Below, one piece after another: positions 13,805 to 25,860 of a DNA stretch of 64,000 bases (position 1 is the stretch's first letter; every line of letters starts with the position of its first letter). Source of the stretch: Gnetum montanum (lineage: Eukaryota > Streptophyta > Gnetopsida > Gnetales > Gnetaceae); contig MNCI01010150.1 in assembly GCA_015680685.1 (NCBI GenBank), positions 630,345 through 694,344 on the forward strand, given 5' to 3'. Made by a program: the position numbers and the translations under genes. Below the pieces are notes generated by a model. That model was not told where the DNA came from, did no database searches, and saw only the letters and a program-made list of their open reading frames with translations.

Positions 13805-14668
13805 TATTATATTTAAGGCATAAAGAAAAGATAAATATGTATCAAGTTTGTTCTACCCCTTTCCTTATGTTTTATTATATATTTTTTAATCCTCCTCCCC
13901 TTTCTTGCTCTTGCTCTTTCTCTCTCTCACTTTCTCTATTCTTTGTTATTTTTCTTCTATCTTCATCATGCAATCTCATTTAGTTTACCTACTCTCTGCT
14001 CATCTCATTCTTCTAATATTTCTTCCATATCACATTATGGTGAGTATGTTATTAGTAATTTTCCTCATGGAAAAGCAACAAGTATTCTATAATTTTTACT
14101 CCATGTGAGGTTGTGTTGAGTTTGAGTGGGATAGGAAGGAAATTTATTAAACTATCAGCATCAATGATCGTTAGAGTGTGAGATTTAGCCATGCCCCACT
14201 TCTGTGGCATAACATCTTATCTTGGTGTATAGGTGATATCCCTCACTTCTTTCCCCATTTTATTATTTTCTCATTTATACAACTCTTTAATTCATCTCCC
14301 ATCTCTCATTTTTCTCTATTCTTTGTCTAACTCCTCTCTCCTATCTCATTTCTTTTTATCTCATTTACACATTGATAAAGATTGAGCAATTCTATTCTAT
14401 TCTAGTGAGGATGTATTAAAAGCATCAGTGGAATAAGGTATGAACATTGATAGCATCCTTTCAACCATCTTGTATGTAGGATCTTGTTGTGTCTCTTTTC
14501 TATGGCATAACATCATTCTCATGACTGGTATATTGACAATATCCTAACATTCTCTCCTTATTCTGCTTCTTTTATTCCTACTTCTTCTTCTTTTTTTATA
14601 GGTATGTCAATTCGTCCATCTTTTCTCTTCTTGATGGATCCTCATTCAAAAACTAAGTAGCATCCATT
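13805..14668 (+). other. 3' noncoding region of the third gypsy element
   Basis: Pyrimidine-rich, without ORFs of note. It contains two loosely similar blocks (near 14130-14240 and 14400-14540) that share 'atcagtg/catcaatga', 'tatggcataacatc' and 'ggtgatatcc/tgacaatatcc', so it is partly an internal duplication. It links pol to the purine tract. Confidence 0.5.
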
Positions 14669-14680
14669 AAGAGGGGGAAA
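14669..14680 (+). other. Polypurine tract before the LTR at 14681
   Basis: The sequence 'aagagggggaaa' stands directly before TGTTACACTAAC, the expected arrangement of plus-strand primer and LTR start. Confidence 0.75.
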
Positions 14681-15308
14681 TGTTACACTAACTTTTTGGG
14701 TTAACCATGAATCAATAATAATTGTGGTTTTAATAATGTCACACCAAGTTCAAGCATCAAACCTTGTTAATTCAACATCACCAAGTACATTCTCAGCCCT
14801 TGAAGATTACTAGACACCATTCTAGTTCATAATTCAAGTTATAAATTTCATTCTTGATGATCCTAGAAAAGTTTGAAAATCAAAATATTTTCTAAGTGTT
14901 AAAGTTAATGCAAATTCCATGTCAACTATAACCCTAGATAACCCTACCCACGTCACCTACACAAAACATCATCTTGACATCAACTTGAATCATGCGGAAT
15001 TTTAAATAGTGCATTCTAGACTCCCACAACATCATAGGGTTTAAATTTGGCAATTTTGATAGTTTGACCCCTAGATCCCCAAGGTCAAAATTTTCATAAC
15101 TCTGGAGATGATGTTAATGCTAATGTTGCATCAACATTAGTGCCAACACCTCCAAGAGCATCTCTAATACCTCCATGGCATTTCATTTCTTTGCCTTGCA
15201 GTATTTCCCAAGTATACAGGATTCTCAATGCCCAAAAAACATCAATATTAACTTAGTTCAAGGTTAGTTTGGGTGCCTTGACAGCTAAAATTTTCAACTA
15301 GAAAAATT

Positions 15309-16120
15309 GTTGAATATTTTTATCAACTCTAGCATCAACATCAACACCTAGAAAAGTTATATTTTGTGGTTCTTGACCATTAAGTTCACCATACGATAAC
15401 TTATCCAAGCTTTTTGGGCTTCTTAGCATCATCCTAGTAGCATTCAACCTCAATTCAAAGGTAAATTGGGATCTTAAAAACATGAGATTTCAACTTGGAC
15501 AAAATATCAAAAAGTTGATCAAGTATGGGTGAAGCGTCAAGGTCACCATCCTTGGATTGTATAGAACTCCATCGTTAACATGCATAATCAATTTGAAACC
15601 TTAACTCTAGGTTTTTTGGCTCCTCAACATCATCCCATCAATATTTGACATTAGTTATGAGGTTAAAAAGGGTTCTAGAAGCTTGAAATTTTAACTAAAA
15701 AATTGTTAATTTTTTTTGCCAATGTTAGCATCAGCATCAACACCCAGAAAAGCTATATTTTGTGATCCTTAATCATCAGGTTCATCATCTAACATCTTTT
15801 CCAATATTTTTGGGCTCTTCAACATTTTCCTAGTAGCATTTGGCCTTAATTCAAAGGTTAACTGAGATCCCTAAAACTCAAGATTCCATCTTGGTGAAAA
15901 TATCAAATATTTGACTAAGTATGTGTGAAGCACCAATGTCACCATCCTTGGATTTTATAAAACTCCATCATTGACATGCACAATCAATTTGCAACCTCCA
16001 AGCTCCTTGACATCATCCTGGTAACATTTGACATCAGTGTAGAGGTCACAAGGGAACCTAGGAGCTCGAAATTGTAGCTTGGTTAAGATCATGAAAAATT
16101 GACTAAGTGTTACTACTAGC
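15309..16120 (+). repeat. Tandem repeat with 396-bp period inside the LTR
   Basis: A unit with 'agcatcaacatcaacacc', 'gaaaag(t/c)tatattttgtg', 'tttttgggct', 'caccatccttggat' and 'aactccatc' occurs twice (gaaaagt at 15351, gaaaagc at 15747). Shorter decayed pieces with 'ttagcatcaacat' continue near 16100, 16340 and 16555. It lies upstream of the TATA box, in the U3 part of the LTR. Confidence 0.65.
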
Positions 16121-16711
16121 ATTAGCATTAACATTAGCACACATAAGACTTGCATCTTGTCATTCTTAACCTTCATCTTCACCATTCAACTATAATCTTA
16201 GTTCCTAGGGGTTTCTACACATCATCTTGGAAACATTCATCCTTAGTTCAGGTGTCAAATTGGGCCCTTGAAGCTCAAAAGTTTAACTTCGTTAAAATTG
16301 CAAAAATTTGGCTAAGTGTTTGTGACACTAATGCCAGTGTTAGCATCAACATTACCACTCTTAGAACCTGCACCATGCTTCTTGCACCTTTCAACTCAGC
16401 ATTCAACATCATTCACTAGTCTCATATGTCCCTTGATAGCATCTCAATACCATTCAACATTAGTTTAGGCATTAGACAACGTCTTGAAAAGCATGAACTA
16501 GCACTCAAGTAAAGTTATCAAGAATTGTCAAAGTGTTGATACACTAATGTCAATGTTAGCATCAACATCAGTGTTACTTGTCCAGCTCATTAGACTTACC
16601 ACACACAAAGATTAACCTTTCCATTTTCGAACTCTAAATTAACTTTGAGTGAACTACACTTGATTCCATGCTTGAATTTAGTAACCCTAAGTTGAAATTG
16701 GCAATCCTAGG

Positions 16712-16723
16712 CCTATAAATAGG
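16712..16723 (+). promoter_or_regulatory. TATA box of the LTR promoter
   Basis: A perfect plant TATA context, 'cctataaatagg', within the LTR, followed by an A-rich leader. It points away from the element body into CSL copy 1's 3' flank, so any read-through transcript would be antisense to that gene. Confidence 0.5.
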
Positions 16724-17701
16724 AGTTCAAAACATGAATTCTGAGCTAGTTTCTTGAGATCTTAAGCACTTTATGAGATTTTTAGAGATCAAGAATGCAT
16801 ATAGTAGACCTTCCAATGTCACTTGTGTGCTACATGATCACCACAACTCCTCTAGGCTCCAACAATAGTGTTAACATGATATGCACATCAACCCTTTGGA
16901 CTTGGAATTTTTCGAGCTTCAACATCAATATCTAAAGTCAAAAATGTTTCATCTCTAACATCAGTGATGGAACACTTAGCTAAAACATCCTCATTTTAGC
17001 CTAGAAATTATTCTGGATTGCTCATACGACCTCACTATCCATATCCTCACCCTCGAGAGGTTCAATTTCACACTCTAAACTCATATTTTGCTCATGAACC
17101 AAGCTTTTATTATCAGTCTCAACCTACTTGCATTTTTGCTTCAACATTTATAGTTTGACCCTCCTTGGGAGGCAAACACTCGTTTTATTAGGCAATAAAG
17201 CATTTCTTTTGTTTAGGAAGGGAATCTAAATCCTTTCCCAATATTGTAGCATCTTATACTTAATATTATATACTCTTTTGCTCACGTTTTATAATTAGAA
17301 TTTATTCTATCTATCCTAGTTCATTTTGTACTTAGTTTATTTATTTAGCAATAAATACTTAGCCATTGTTTAGCATTTAAACTACATATTTCTATCATTC
17401 CCCTATAGTTCTAGGTTTGCATTTGGTAGGTTGAGTCCACATTCAATTAAAGACTTGTGCCTTGTCATGTCATCATCATTGGTAGGTTGAGTTAGGACTA
17501 TTTGTAGTCAAGAATTAGGTACATGGAAGAATCTTTACATAATTAAAAAGAATAATTTTGCAGAAACACATAACAGGTATTTTGAAAAACTCTATTTTTT
17601 ATCATCTAAAACGTATTTTATTTTCCCTTTTTTACATCAACAACGCCCCCTTAATCAGTAATGGTAAACCATGATAAACCGCTACAGTAACCAAAGAAGT
17701 C

Positions 17702-20700
17702 TTAAGTACTTTCAACTTTTATCAACGACAAGCAAATCAAAAGCGTCAAGAAAGTGGATTTGGCCACTACTGACATGGGAAGCTCCTTTCTCACAAGAGC
17801 CTTCACAAATGGCCATAGACACACAATGGTCCAACAGCAGCACACAGACTCTGCAATCATTATGCTTTCTCCATGGTGCCCACCAAATATAGATCTAAAG
17901 GACTTAAATGTAATTGCTGCCATACTCACTAGTAACAGGGTTGTTGGCGGCACGTTCAAATATGGTGAATTATATTTAACATCCACTTGAATTTTATCAA
18001 TTTCATCGGAAAATGCTTTTGGTGTAACTTGGAATACCATCTCATTAATCTCAAGCATTTCTAATATGAGATCCATTACCCCAAACAGCCATGAACTGCA
18101 GCAATTTATGGTCCACATCCTCTGCTGCTGCAACCATCCTTGAACTGAACCACCCACTTGAAGACACTCCCAGAGCTCCATACCATAGCATAGTAGGAAC
18201 ACAGCAGCTCCCATGATGAAATCAGGCTTCTTCAACTTCGAGAAATTTTGGTTCAACAAAAAGTTATTAGTGATAAATAAAGCCTAAGCACATTATTTTA
18301 TTCTAAATATACAAACATTAAAAGAACAATGTAGATACTAAGAAATGTTCTTCAACCTCTGAAATCTTAAATTTTGGATTGTGGATGCATTTACCTTTGG
18401 CATAGCTGGCTTCTGTGTTAGCAAACTGTATATGGGCACAACTACATAACAAATTGTTACCACTCCCATAATTCCCTGTTGAGTACAGTAGGCATAGACC
18501 ATCCTAAGTCTAATGCATAAGTTGCTGGATGACCAACCTAACCATGGGGACGACTCAGAAAATGCTATTCTAAGAAGCCCTGAAATCCATCTCCTTTGTT
18601 GAATGGATGCCTCTACAATACTGGATGGAGGACAGCCCAAGAATCCTGGAGTTTCTGGCATGCAAAATACAGATTTCCAACCAAGAGTATGAATTCTTAG
18701 CCCTGTAACTATGTCTTCCACTATAGAGACATAGCTCCATCCAACCTGCAATTTCCACAAAATCTCATTTTAACAAAACAGTAACTTTTTTAATGAAGAT
18801 TTTGTTTGTATCCATGCAAGAGATAACATACAAAAAGCTGTTGAATAGATTTAAAAAGTGGACCAAAACCATAGAATAAGGTCAGATTATCACAATGAAT
18901 ACCGTACAGGATGTACATGGAAATGCAGGTGTTAGGCTAATGATAAGACCAGTGCGCAACTTCTGGAAAATTTTCTGAAACTAGTGGTCCTGACAGATAT
19001 AGGGGTCTAGTATACAAAATTANTGCGCAACTTCTGGAAAATTTTCTGAAACTAGTGGTCCTGACAGATATAGGGGTCTAGTATACAAAATTAAATACAT
19101 TAAGTTTCAGTTGTTTTTGTTCAACAGGTTCTAAAATAGGCTACCTCTTTTCCCCATGACGTGTTGAACTCATAACTGCATCTTGTCAATTCTAGCGCAT
19201 CAGATACCTTAGCTGACAGAGCGGCGTTGTTATAATGTTCAACTTCGTTGAAAGCATTAATGACAGATTGTAGAAAGGGATTAGATTGACCAAATTTTTG
19301 CAGCAAATCTCTGTCAGTCCATAGTGATTGAAATCCTCTGCAATCTGCAAACATGCAAAAATACCAAGGTGATAAATGAAGAGACACATTATTAAGGGCA
19401 ACTGATTAATTTATTAATTTGTAAGTCACCTGGTGGACTACCATAAATAGTCTTCCTTCTATGAAAGCACCCTGTTCCACAATATACTGCTCCTTTGAAA
19501 CCATTCATTGCTTTGGCAATTTTCTGTTTGATATCCAATGAATTCAGATGACTAGCCATAAAAAAACAATAAAACGAAAACGAAAAGAAAGCAAGGAAAA
19601 TATTAAACAAAGTTACTAAACATACATTCAAGCCTTTAAATGTATTTGCCATTGGATTATTATCTGTGCTTGATGAATAATAATCTTGTGGAAACTGCAC
19701 AAAACTACAGTCTGGCTCTAATTTAGAGTCCAACAAGATGCACATGGCATGGCATATGACTCTAGAATTATTAACAAACATGTCACAGTCTAAATTGAGA
19801 AGATACGGTGCATTTGTCATCAAACCAGATACTCTGACCTGCCAGAACCAGCATGATTTTTTAAGCCATTTGCAGCTGAATATCATCCACGCAGTTTAAA
19901 ATTTTGAAACAAAATTGATAAGTGGAATTCAGAGACTCTTTTGAATGTACCATAGTGTTCATTGCTCCTGCTTTGTAATGGTGCTTCACTTTGGGGTTTT
20001 TTTCTCTGGCAACATAGATAAGGTGAGGCAAAATGTCTTCTGTATCTACTCTGTGCTCGTGTATGATCTGGAAAACACCACAAAGAAATCAACTTACAAG
20101 GAAATAATAGAGTTCAAATACCAACAACAGGAAGAAATTGGGGGTTTCTTGAATAACAGACCTTGACTATACTTGGGTGATTGGAACTTTCTGAATCTTT
20201 GAAGGCAAAGCCGTCGTCCCATTTTGACACAGGGATCTGTTCTGTCTGCATTGCTCTGCTAATTTTGGTTTTCAAAGTCTCGTATTCCTCCTGTAAAATG
20301 GGCCATTCCTAAGAGACTTGACAGAACGAAAGCATCCTTGTGAAGTCACAATCTCCCATTCTCCCGTAGGTTTAAGCTTGTTTCTTGTTTGATGTAAATT
20401 TATTTAAGATGTGGAAGGCTTTAGGCCTTTAGTTTGGAATATCAGAAAATAATTCACACTATCATCTGTCCTACTGTATTGTATAGATGTGTTGTATGGA
20501 GACGTGGACTTGGTGTTAAATTTTAGAAAATTTTTATCCATGAGTTAAAAGGTGAATATGCAAACATCTTATTCAATGTTATTATGTGAATGTGATTTAT
20601 CATCTTTAAAAGCAGAAGCCTTGTGCCAATTCATTACATAGACTCATAGATTGCATATCTCAAGGTAAGACAAATTCTCTAAAGTTGGAGATGCAATTGT

Positions 20701-22092
20701 TGAGAAAATGGAATATTTCTTGGAAAGATGTGTAACAAAATCTTAAGCATATTCACCAATTAGTCAAGTAAAAGGTTTTAGCATAGATGTGGATTAATGT
20801 GGAAAGCAAGAGGCAATTTTATTTACATGACATTACATCTAATAAACTAGATTTAGAAGTTCACTATCTCTTAGCTGCTATTCCTATCAAGTATGGGACT
20901 GCTATCAGCAAAGTTCACTTAAGTTCTCATCATCTTAGAATTGAAAGTAGAAGAGGGATTCAACTTTCTTGAGAAGAGCATATTTGTAGGTTGTGCATGT
21001 CAAGAGCTCTGGAAGATAAGTTATACTTTTTTCTTATGCTATGACTACCCATTTGAAACAGTGTTATAATGTTACAGCAAAAAGTCTATAAGGTTTGTTT
21101 TTGATGCCCCTTTTGATGTTTGGTCCATTTGTAGAGTCTATCTTTATTTTTCATGAAAATAAAAGGTAAAACCTAAATTAATTTAGTTATTTTCTAAAAA
21201 AATAATATCCTTTTAACATTGTTAACCCATAAGGTGGAGACTGACGGTGAAAATGAAACACCTTCATGGAGTTTGATTCCAGCATGAGATCTGCATTGGA
21301 AGAACTGAGATACTTTTGCCTGTCAAAAAAAGGGAAAGGAGCCCTTGTCTCCAGATTATACTTTCTGCAAAAGGGTACCCATTTTTTAGCAAAACTGAGG
21401 GTTTCAAGCAGGGAGTAGTAGACAACTGGAGAGGCACCATCATCAGAGACATAGCAGGCAAATTTCTCTGTTGGGTAATCTAGGGCAAGAACTGATAAAA
21501 CGGTGTTCATGGTCACAATGGCTGACTCTTTTTTAATATCAGCTGTTGTGATGATCACATCAACACAAGGAAGATCCATGGCATTTTCTCCTGCATACCT
21601 GAACCGAGTAATAAATAATTAAAAATTTATAATATATACATTTTCACTGTGCAATACATTGAGAGAGGTTAAGGACGTAATAACATTTGGATTGTAGTTT
21701 CAAAAACTGTCATCTCAGCCCACAAAAGCTATTATTAAGGTAAAAAATGAAATTGAAACCCAATGTTAAAAAACAACCCACCCACCTCACCTTTTATCAA
21801 ACCTGTCTAGATGAGTCCGGTAGCTCACATAAAGCCATCTTAGATTATGCTGAAGAAACCAGTTAAAGGCGAAATACACCTCACATGCAAAAGCCACTGT
21901 CCAAACTCCCCAGTACCCATCAGTAGGGTTTAAGAGCCTACATACCAAAAAGCATAGAAAAACAGACATCTGAATCACTGCATAACATCTGTTGAACAAT
22001 GGGATTTCGACAATCTTTTCAAACAGGGGAGTATCATCTGCCGCTTCCATCCTTGAATTTTGAGAGCTTCTACTTCCTACCAGGCCAAGCAT
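17702..22092 (-). CDS. Cellulose-synthase-like protein, CslB/CslH-like (copy 1)
   Basis: Family GT2 membrane glycosyltransferase, a beta-glycan synthase of the Golgi or plasma membrane; product unknown. Nine exons on the minus strand: 22092-21791, 21598-21262, 20290-20162, 20067-19951, 19838-19626, 19523-19430, 19344-19145, 18745-18395, 18235-17702. All introns are GT-AG and all joins are in frame, giving about 758 residues. The last acceptor could instead be 18229. An inner ATG at 22050 (MEAADD, then PLFEKI as in CslB) would give 744 residues. Catalytic signatures are intact: SDDGAS (DDG 153-155), DCD 312-314, VED 473-475 and QQRRW 513-517; also YKAGAMN and GCFHRR. There are two N-terminal and about six C-terminal membrane helices and no RING finger, so it is not a CesA. 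Class reasons: [15 protein letters not shown] and FVQFPQ; CslE or CslG is less likely. The 971-bp intron 2 holds a LINE scrap, and intron 7 holds an assembly scar. Confidence 0.93.
18953..19093. repeat. Perfect 70-bp direct repeat around a single N (assembly scar)
   Basis: Bases 18953-19022 and 19024-19093 are identical 70-mers (from 'tgcgcaacttctgg' to 'tatacaaaatta'), and the only N in the window, at 19023, stands between them. This is what results when two contig ends overlap but are joined with a gap base instead of being merged. It lies wholly in intron 7 of CSL copy 1, so the protein is unaffected. Confidence 0.85.
20780..21060 (+). pseudogene. LINE-type reverse transcriptase C-terminal scrap
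   Basis: In intron 2 of CSL copy 1, on the opposite strand, an ORF from 20787 reads ...AISKVHLSSHHLRIESRRG, a stop, then EEHICRLCMSRALEDKLYFFL. This matches the end of plant non-LTR retrotransposon proteins, where 'L-R-I-E-x-G-R', 'ICxxC' and 'ED-x3-F' occur in a zinc-binding tail. Only this tail is present and it contains a stop. It explains why this intron is 971 bp while that of CSL copy 2 is 95 bp. Confidence 0.6.
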
Positions 22093-22449
22093 ACTGTGAC
22101 ATTTTTATAACCAATCAACTTTTGGCTGGAACTTCTCTAAGAGTTGAGACAGAATTTTACTTAAAACAAACAGAGACATGAAAAAAAACTGATGGGTATG
22201 CAGCATAAAAGCCGGAAAAGAATGGTCCTCATGTAGCATAAAAGCCACAAGATGAATTGTCCTACACGCATGTTCAAGCTTATTTCAACCTTATCCGAAC
22301 ATTGTATAAGGTCCACTGCGTTTGTTTTATTTGGCTGTTAGCCTGTATAAGGGGCAACATTGTAAAAGAATGTATGTTTGGTAATTCTTTCTTTTTATTG
22401 TCTGTAACTATGACTAAATCCAAGAGTTTATCAGGACAACGAATGTTGC

Positions 22450-22640
22450 CTATGAAAGTCCGCTTTCTCATACTCCTGTACTAACCACAATTTTTTTTCT
22501 TCTTCTTCTTTGTGGATGTGGTATGTTCCATAAGAATCTGCGCTTTCTTGAACTTGTCTGCAACCACGTTCCATTTTGCATAGACGCTGTATATTCCATA
22601 CCACACTCCGCTTTCTCGAACATTCTGTACCAATTACGAA
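22450..22640 (+). repeat. Three decayed tandem copies of a 70-80 bp unit
   Basis: The block 'ccgctttctcatactcctgtac', cut here to its core 'cgctttct', followed by a 'ctg(t/c)a(c/a)(t/c)aa' word and then 'ccac' or 'tacg', occurs at about 22460, 22540 and 22609, each preceded by a 'ccataagaat' or 'ccataccaca' type spacer. It lies 360-550 bp upstream of the first ATG of CSL copy 1, in its promoter flank. Confidence 0.5.
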
Positions 22641-23569
22641 CCTCATATTCAGGAGAGCCCATCTGTCTTTTTTTACTCTCTGTTGTCATGGATTATTTGC
22701 ATGAAAACCATGTCAATGGCATCGAAAATGGGAAAATTATGCAGCTGTGGTTGTGAGACTCTGAATCTCTCCCGGATTGCATTACAGAGGCTAAAAGTGC
22801 CCCGGTTCAATTCCCCGTTTTTGCACTAAATGTTAGGCTACGTCAACAATCATGCAAATTCACAGAATTCGAATAGACATGCATGATTGTACGTAAGGCC
22901 TAAATTCGATTCAAGTTAACACTAAATGTTCGCCCAGTCAACATTTTTTTCTTTTACGTTTGTTTTTTTTTATCCCTCTTTCTTTTTCTGTGTTCCCGTC
23001 CACATCTATGTATGCATGTCTTATCTCTCTACGTCTCTCTAACTTCATCATTCTTCCATGGGATGGGATCATATCGATGATCTTTTAAAATTGTGGCTAG
23101 TACGAAACCTAAATTCATGTTTCATCTTGTTGCAGTTACGTCTCTTGCAAGAGGGAGTAGTTTTGTAGAGGGAACATAGTGGTGTACATGGCCGTGGACA
23201 TGGTTAGGGTTCTACAAATGATGCTAATTTTTGATGGAAGAGAATGATTTCCCTTGTGATGCAAAGATGTTAATAATATAGAATGAGAATGTGAACAAGG
23301 TTGTGAAAGACAACAACATTTTAGGTATTGAAAGAGACAAGTAGATGTGGGAAAGACACTAGGTTAAATCAAGTGTCTTACCATGACACCAATTGCTAGG
23401 GAATGCATTGGAAGTTTTTTTATTTTTATTTATAAAAGAAGCAAGTGAGAACTACATTTATCTATAATAGATAAATAAAATAGTGTCTATTATCCTTAAA
23501 AATTGTCCTTCATGATTTGATGTTAATCTTTCATATTTAACACTCTTCTTCACACTTGCACAAATGAAG

Positions 23570-23690
23570 TGTTAGTCTATTGGTATAAGTCTTGGCTTGA
23601 TAACCTAGGGTTTGAGTTCCAACAAACCCTACCTTTGCACCTATGTAGGGCCTTGCCATATTGATGTGGCATCAACCACCTCAACCATTA
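23570..23690 (+). mobile_element. tRNA-derived SINE-like segment
   Basis: It has an A-box-like 'tagtctattgg' and, about 35 bp further, a B-box-like 'gggtttgagttcc', the internal RNA polymerase III promoter spacing of tRNA-derived SINEs. No cloverleaf can be drawn, so it is not a tRNA gene. Ends are not defined. Confidence 0.4.
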
Positions 23691-25121
23691 ATTTTTTATA
23701 CTCTAATTTACTTTTTCATGTAATCAATTGTGCTAATATTTAAATACACAAATGCTTGCATATTTGCAAATGAAAATATGAAAGTTTTGATGAACTAAAA
23801 AGCTTTTATTTTGCTTTGCAACTTTAGATCATTTTGTTTTTTTAACTATATGGGTAAATTTAATTTTATCATAAAGTAATTTTAAATAGTATCTTAATCA
23901 AAAATTATATTAATTAAGAGTGAAACTGGTTGATTAAAATTTGGTAAAACTCTTTCCAATAATAGCAAAATCAATTGACCAAAGGAGTAATTGATACGAA
24001 ATGCGAGATCCATTATTCCAAATTGAAAAAAAATTGGACATGAAACAATTATAAGCACAAATAAACCAATGTATGCTAGCATTACTAGCCAAAAATGCGA
24101 TTAGTAAATAAGTAATCATCAATATGAGCAACAAGCATTAGCTGTAACATGTTCAACAATGAAAGTACAAAAATGTATTAGAAAAAGCACCATGGAATTG
24201 AACTTAAGTATTATTTGATTTACATCTTTCACATTGCATAGTTTATAGACCTATATTTGATGATATGTCTATCATTTCACGTTCACAATGCCCAAGTTTG
24301 GATTACATCTTTCTGGCTCAAACTCAAGCTTCATGCATGTGTCGGAATCTTTAGCTACTTGTTTTTCCATTGACAAACTTTGAAAAGAATTTACCTAAGC
24401 TAATATTCTTTTGTTGCCTTTGAGACCCTTGGCATTGATTGGGAAGGCATACCTCTTTTACAACTAGATAGATCATTGATCAAGTAGTTTAATGTGCTAT
24501 CATCAAATGGCAACTGTGAGCTGTATTTATTAAAAATGTGCATGCATTGATGAACACTTGCAATGCTTCATCATAAAGGATGTGCGTCTCTAACATATTA
24601 TTCTCCTTAGAATTGACAAAGGTCACCAACACCTAGTTCCATGAATTGATGGCTAGCGTTGATAGAAGTAACTCCAATGAAATTCCAAGTGATTGGTCTA
24701 GAGATGTCATATCGTATGTCCTTAGTTGGACCTTCAGATTTTGGCTAGTAATCAAAGTGATTTAATCTAAACATAGTGGTCTGAGAGTTCTACTTACCAA
24801 TCAGCATTAGTGTAGCTTTAAGGAGATGATTGCATATACTTCCTTGTCAATCCCATATGCATTTGTGTTTAACTTTCATGTTTTGAAGGTTATACACTTG
24901 GTACCAATACATGTCTTGAATTCTTTTTTTGGCTCATTACTAGCATGGAGTCACCCTTCTCCACATCTAATATACATTCGTAGCCTAGTATAGCTGGCAC
25001 CTTTTTCCACGAGTATTTGTTTAGAAAATCTTGGTTTTTATTGGAAATAAATCCATCTTCCTTCAAATATACAATGTTCCAATAGTTAAGCTCCATGGTA
25101 CTCAATGATCATATTAGTTAG

Positions 25122-25860
25122 TGATGAGTGGCAGGCACCCCCTATGCCCAACCATATGAATCACAAGCATTCACACATGATTCGGTCAAATTCTATAGAT
25201 GGGACTAATTGTGGCATCTAGATTGTTAAGCATTGATCATAGGACACTATCTTCCCACTTGGACTAGTGGTAGCTTTATCACGTATGGTTTAGTCCAAAG
25301 TGAGGCATATGATAGTTGATGTTTTTGTGGCCTTGTGCTAATCTTAACAATAATGGAGAAATTATTTATTTAACTTAATTAACAATAGGAAGATAAATTC
25401 TAAACTAGCCTAAGGGTGATGTGTGTTTGTTCCCAACTTGCTGTACATGTCCTAAACCCATGTATCCACTATTGGAATTACCAAGAGTTATGCTACTGGG
25501 AGAACCAAACAATAACACTACTAGGATTACTAGGAAAATATGTGTTTATGCTCGAAACTAGTTGGGCCGCTCATTCCACTGATTGATTAACATGCATGGA
25601 AATGTAAATATTAACTAAGTACATGAAAAGTAATTCTATTGTAATTCAAAGTGTTGCAATGAATATGAATCCATCTTGACCTTATTGTCATTCATGGAAT
25701 GTGTCCAGGTACAATGCCACTCTAATAAGACGTACAACTAACTGAAATCCACACTATAGGCACTCACTGATTGTTTTCTAAAATCATGAAATGAAACTAC
25801 AAGAGTTCGCATATGAAACTAACTATAATGAAACTTTCATGAAATTGTGTTTCCTTGCCT
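25122..25860 (-). mobile_element. 3' LTR of element a, promoter end missing
   Basis: Minus-oriented. Its 3' end is at 25122 (plus strand TGATGAGTGG) and it runs in parallel with 29478-30029 and with the LTR at 30825-31627 ('cccaaccatatgaatcacaagc', 'ccacttggacta', 'gttgcaatgaatatgaat', 'cactataggcactcac'). The match fades near 25860, before any TATA box or TGATGAG start, so the U3 part is lost or too decayed to see. Confidence 0.65.

Larger units (their letters stand above)
14681..17575 (+). mobile_element. Long LTR of the third gypsy element
   Basis: It starts TGTTACACTAAC after the purine tract, holds a TATA box (cctataaatagg, 16712-16723), and probably ends at the 'cataaca' closing at 17575. 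The end is uncertain because no second LTR is present for comparison. It is about 2.9 kb long and includes a 396-bp tandem repeat. It lies 126 bp beyond the stop codon of CSL copy 1, so the 3' untranslated region of that gene may run into it. Confidence 0.55.
22093..25121. other. Upstream flank of CSL copy 1 and intergenic DNA
   Basis: Contains the 5' flank of CSL copy 1 with two 'agcataaaagcc' words (22201, 22236), the short tandem repeat at 22450-22640, a SINE-like segment at 23570-23690, and otherwise AT-rich DNA. A 71-codon minus ORF at 25105-24890 (YSWKKVPAILGYECILD) is not recognised and may be a gene scrap. No complete gene is seen. Confidence 0.5.

Noticed and set aside
17671-17990. 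Two plus ORFs over the last exon of CSL copy 1
   Set aside because: Antisense shadows of a conserved exon.
19337-19344. Alternative acceptor for exon 7 of CSL copy 1 seven bases downstream
   Set aside because: It would shift the frame; the acceptor before 19344 keeps the frame and aligns with copy 2.
24890-25105. 71-codon minus ORF as a host gene exon
   Set aside because: No recognised motif, no splice context or partner exon; too little to call.
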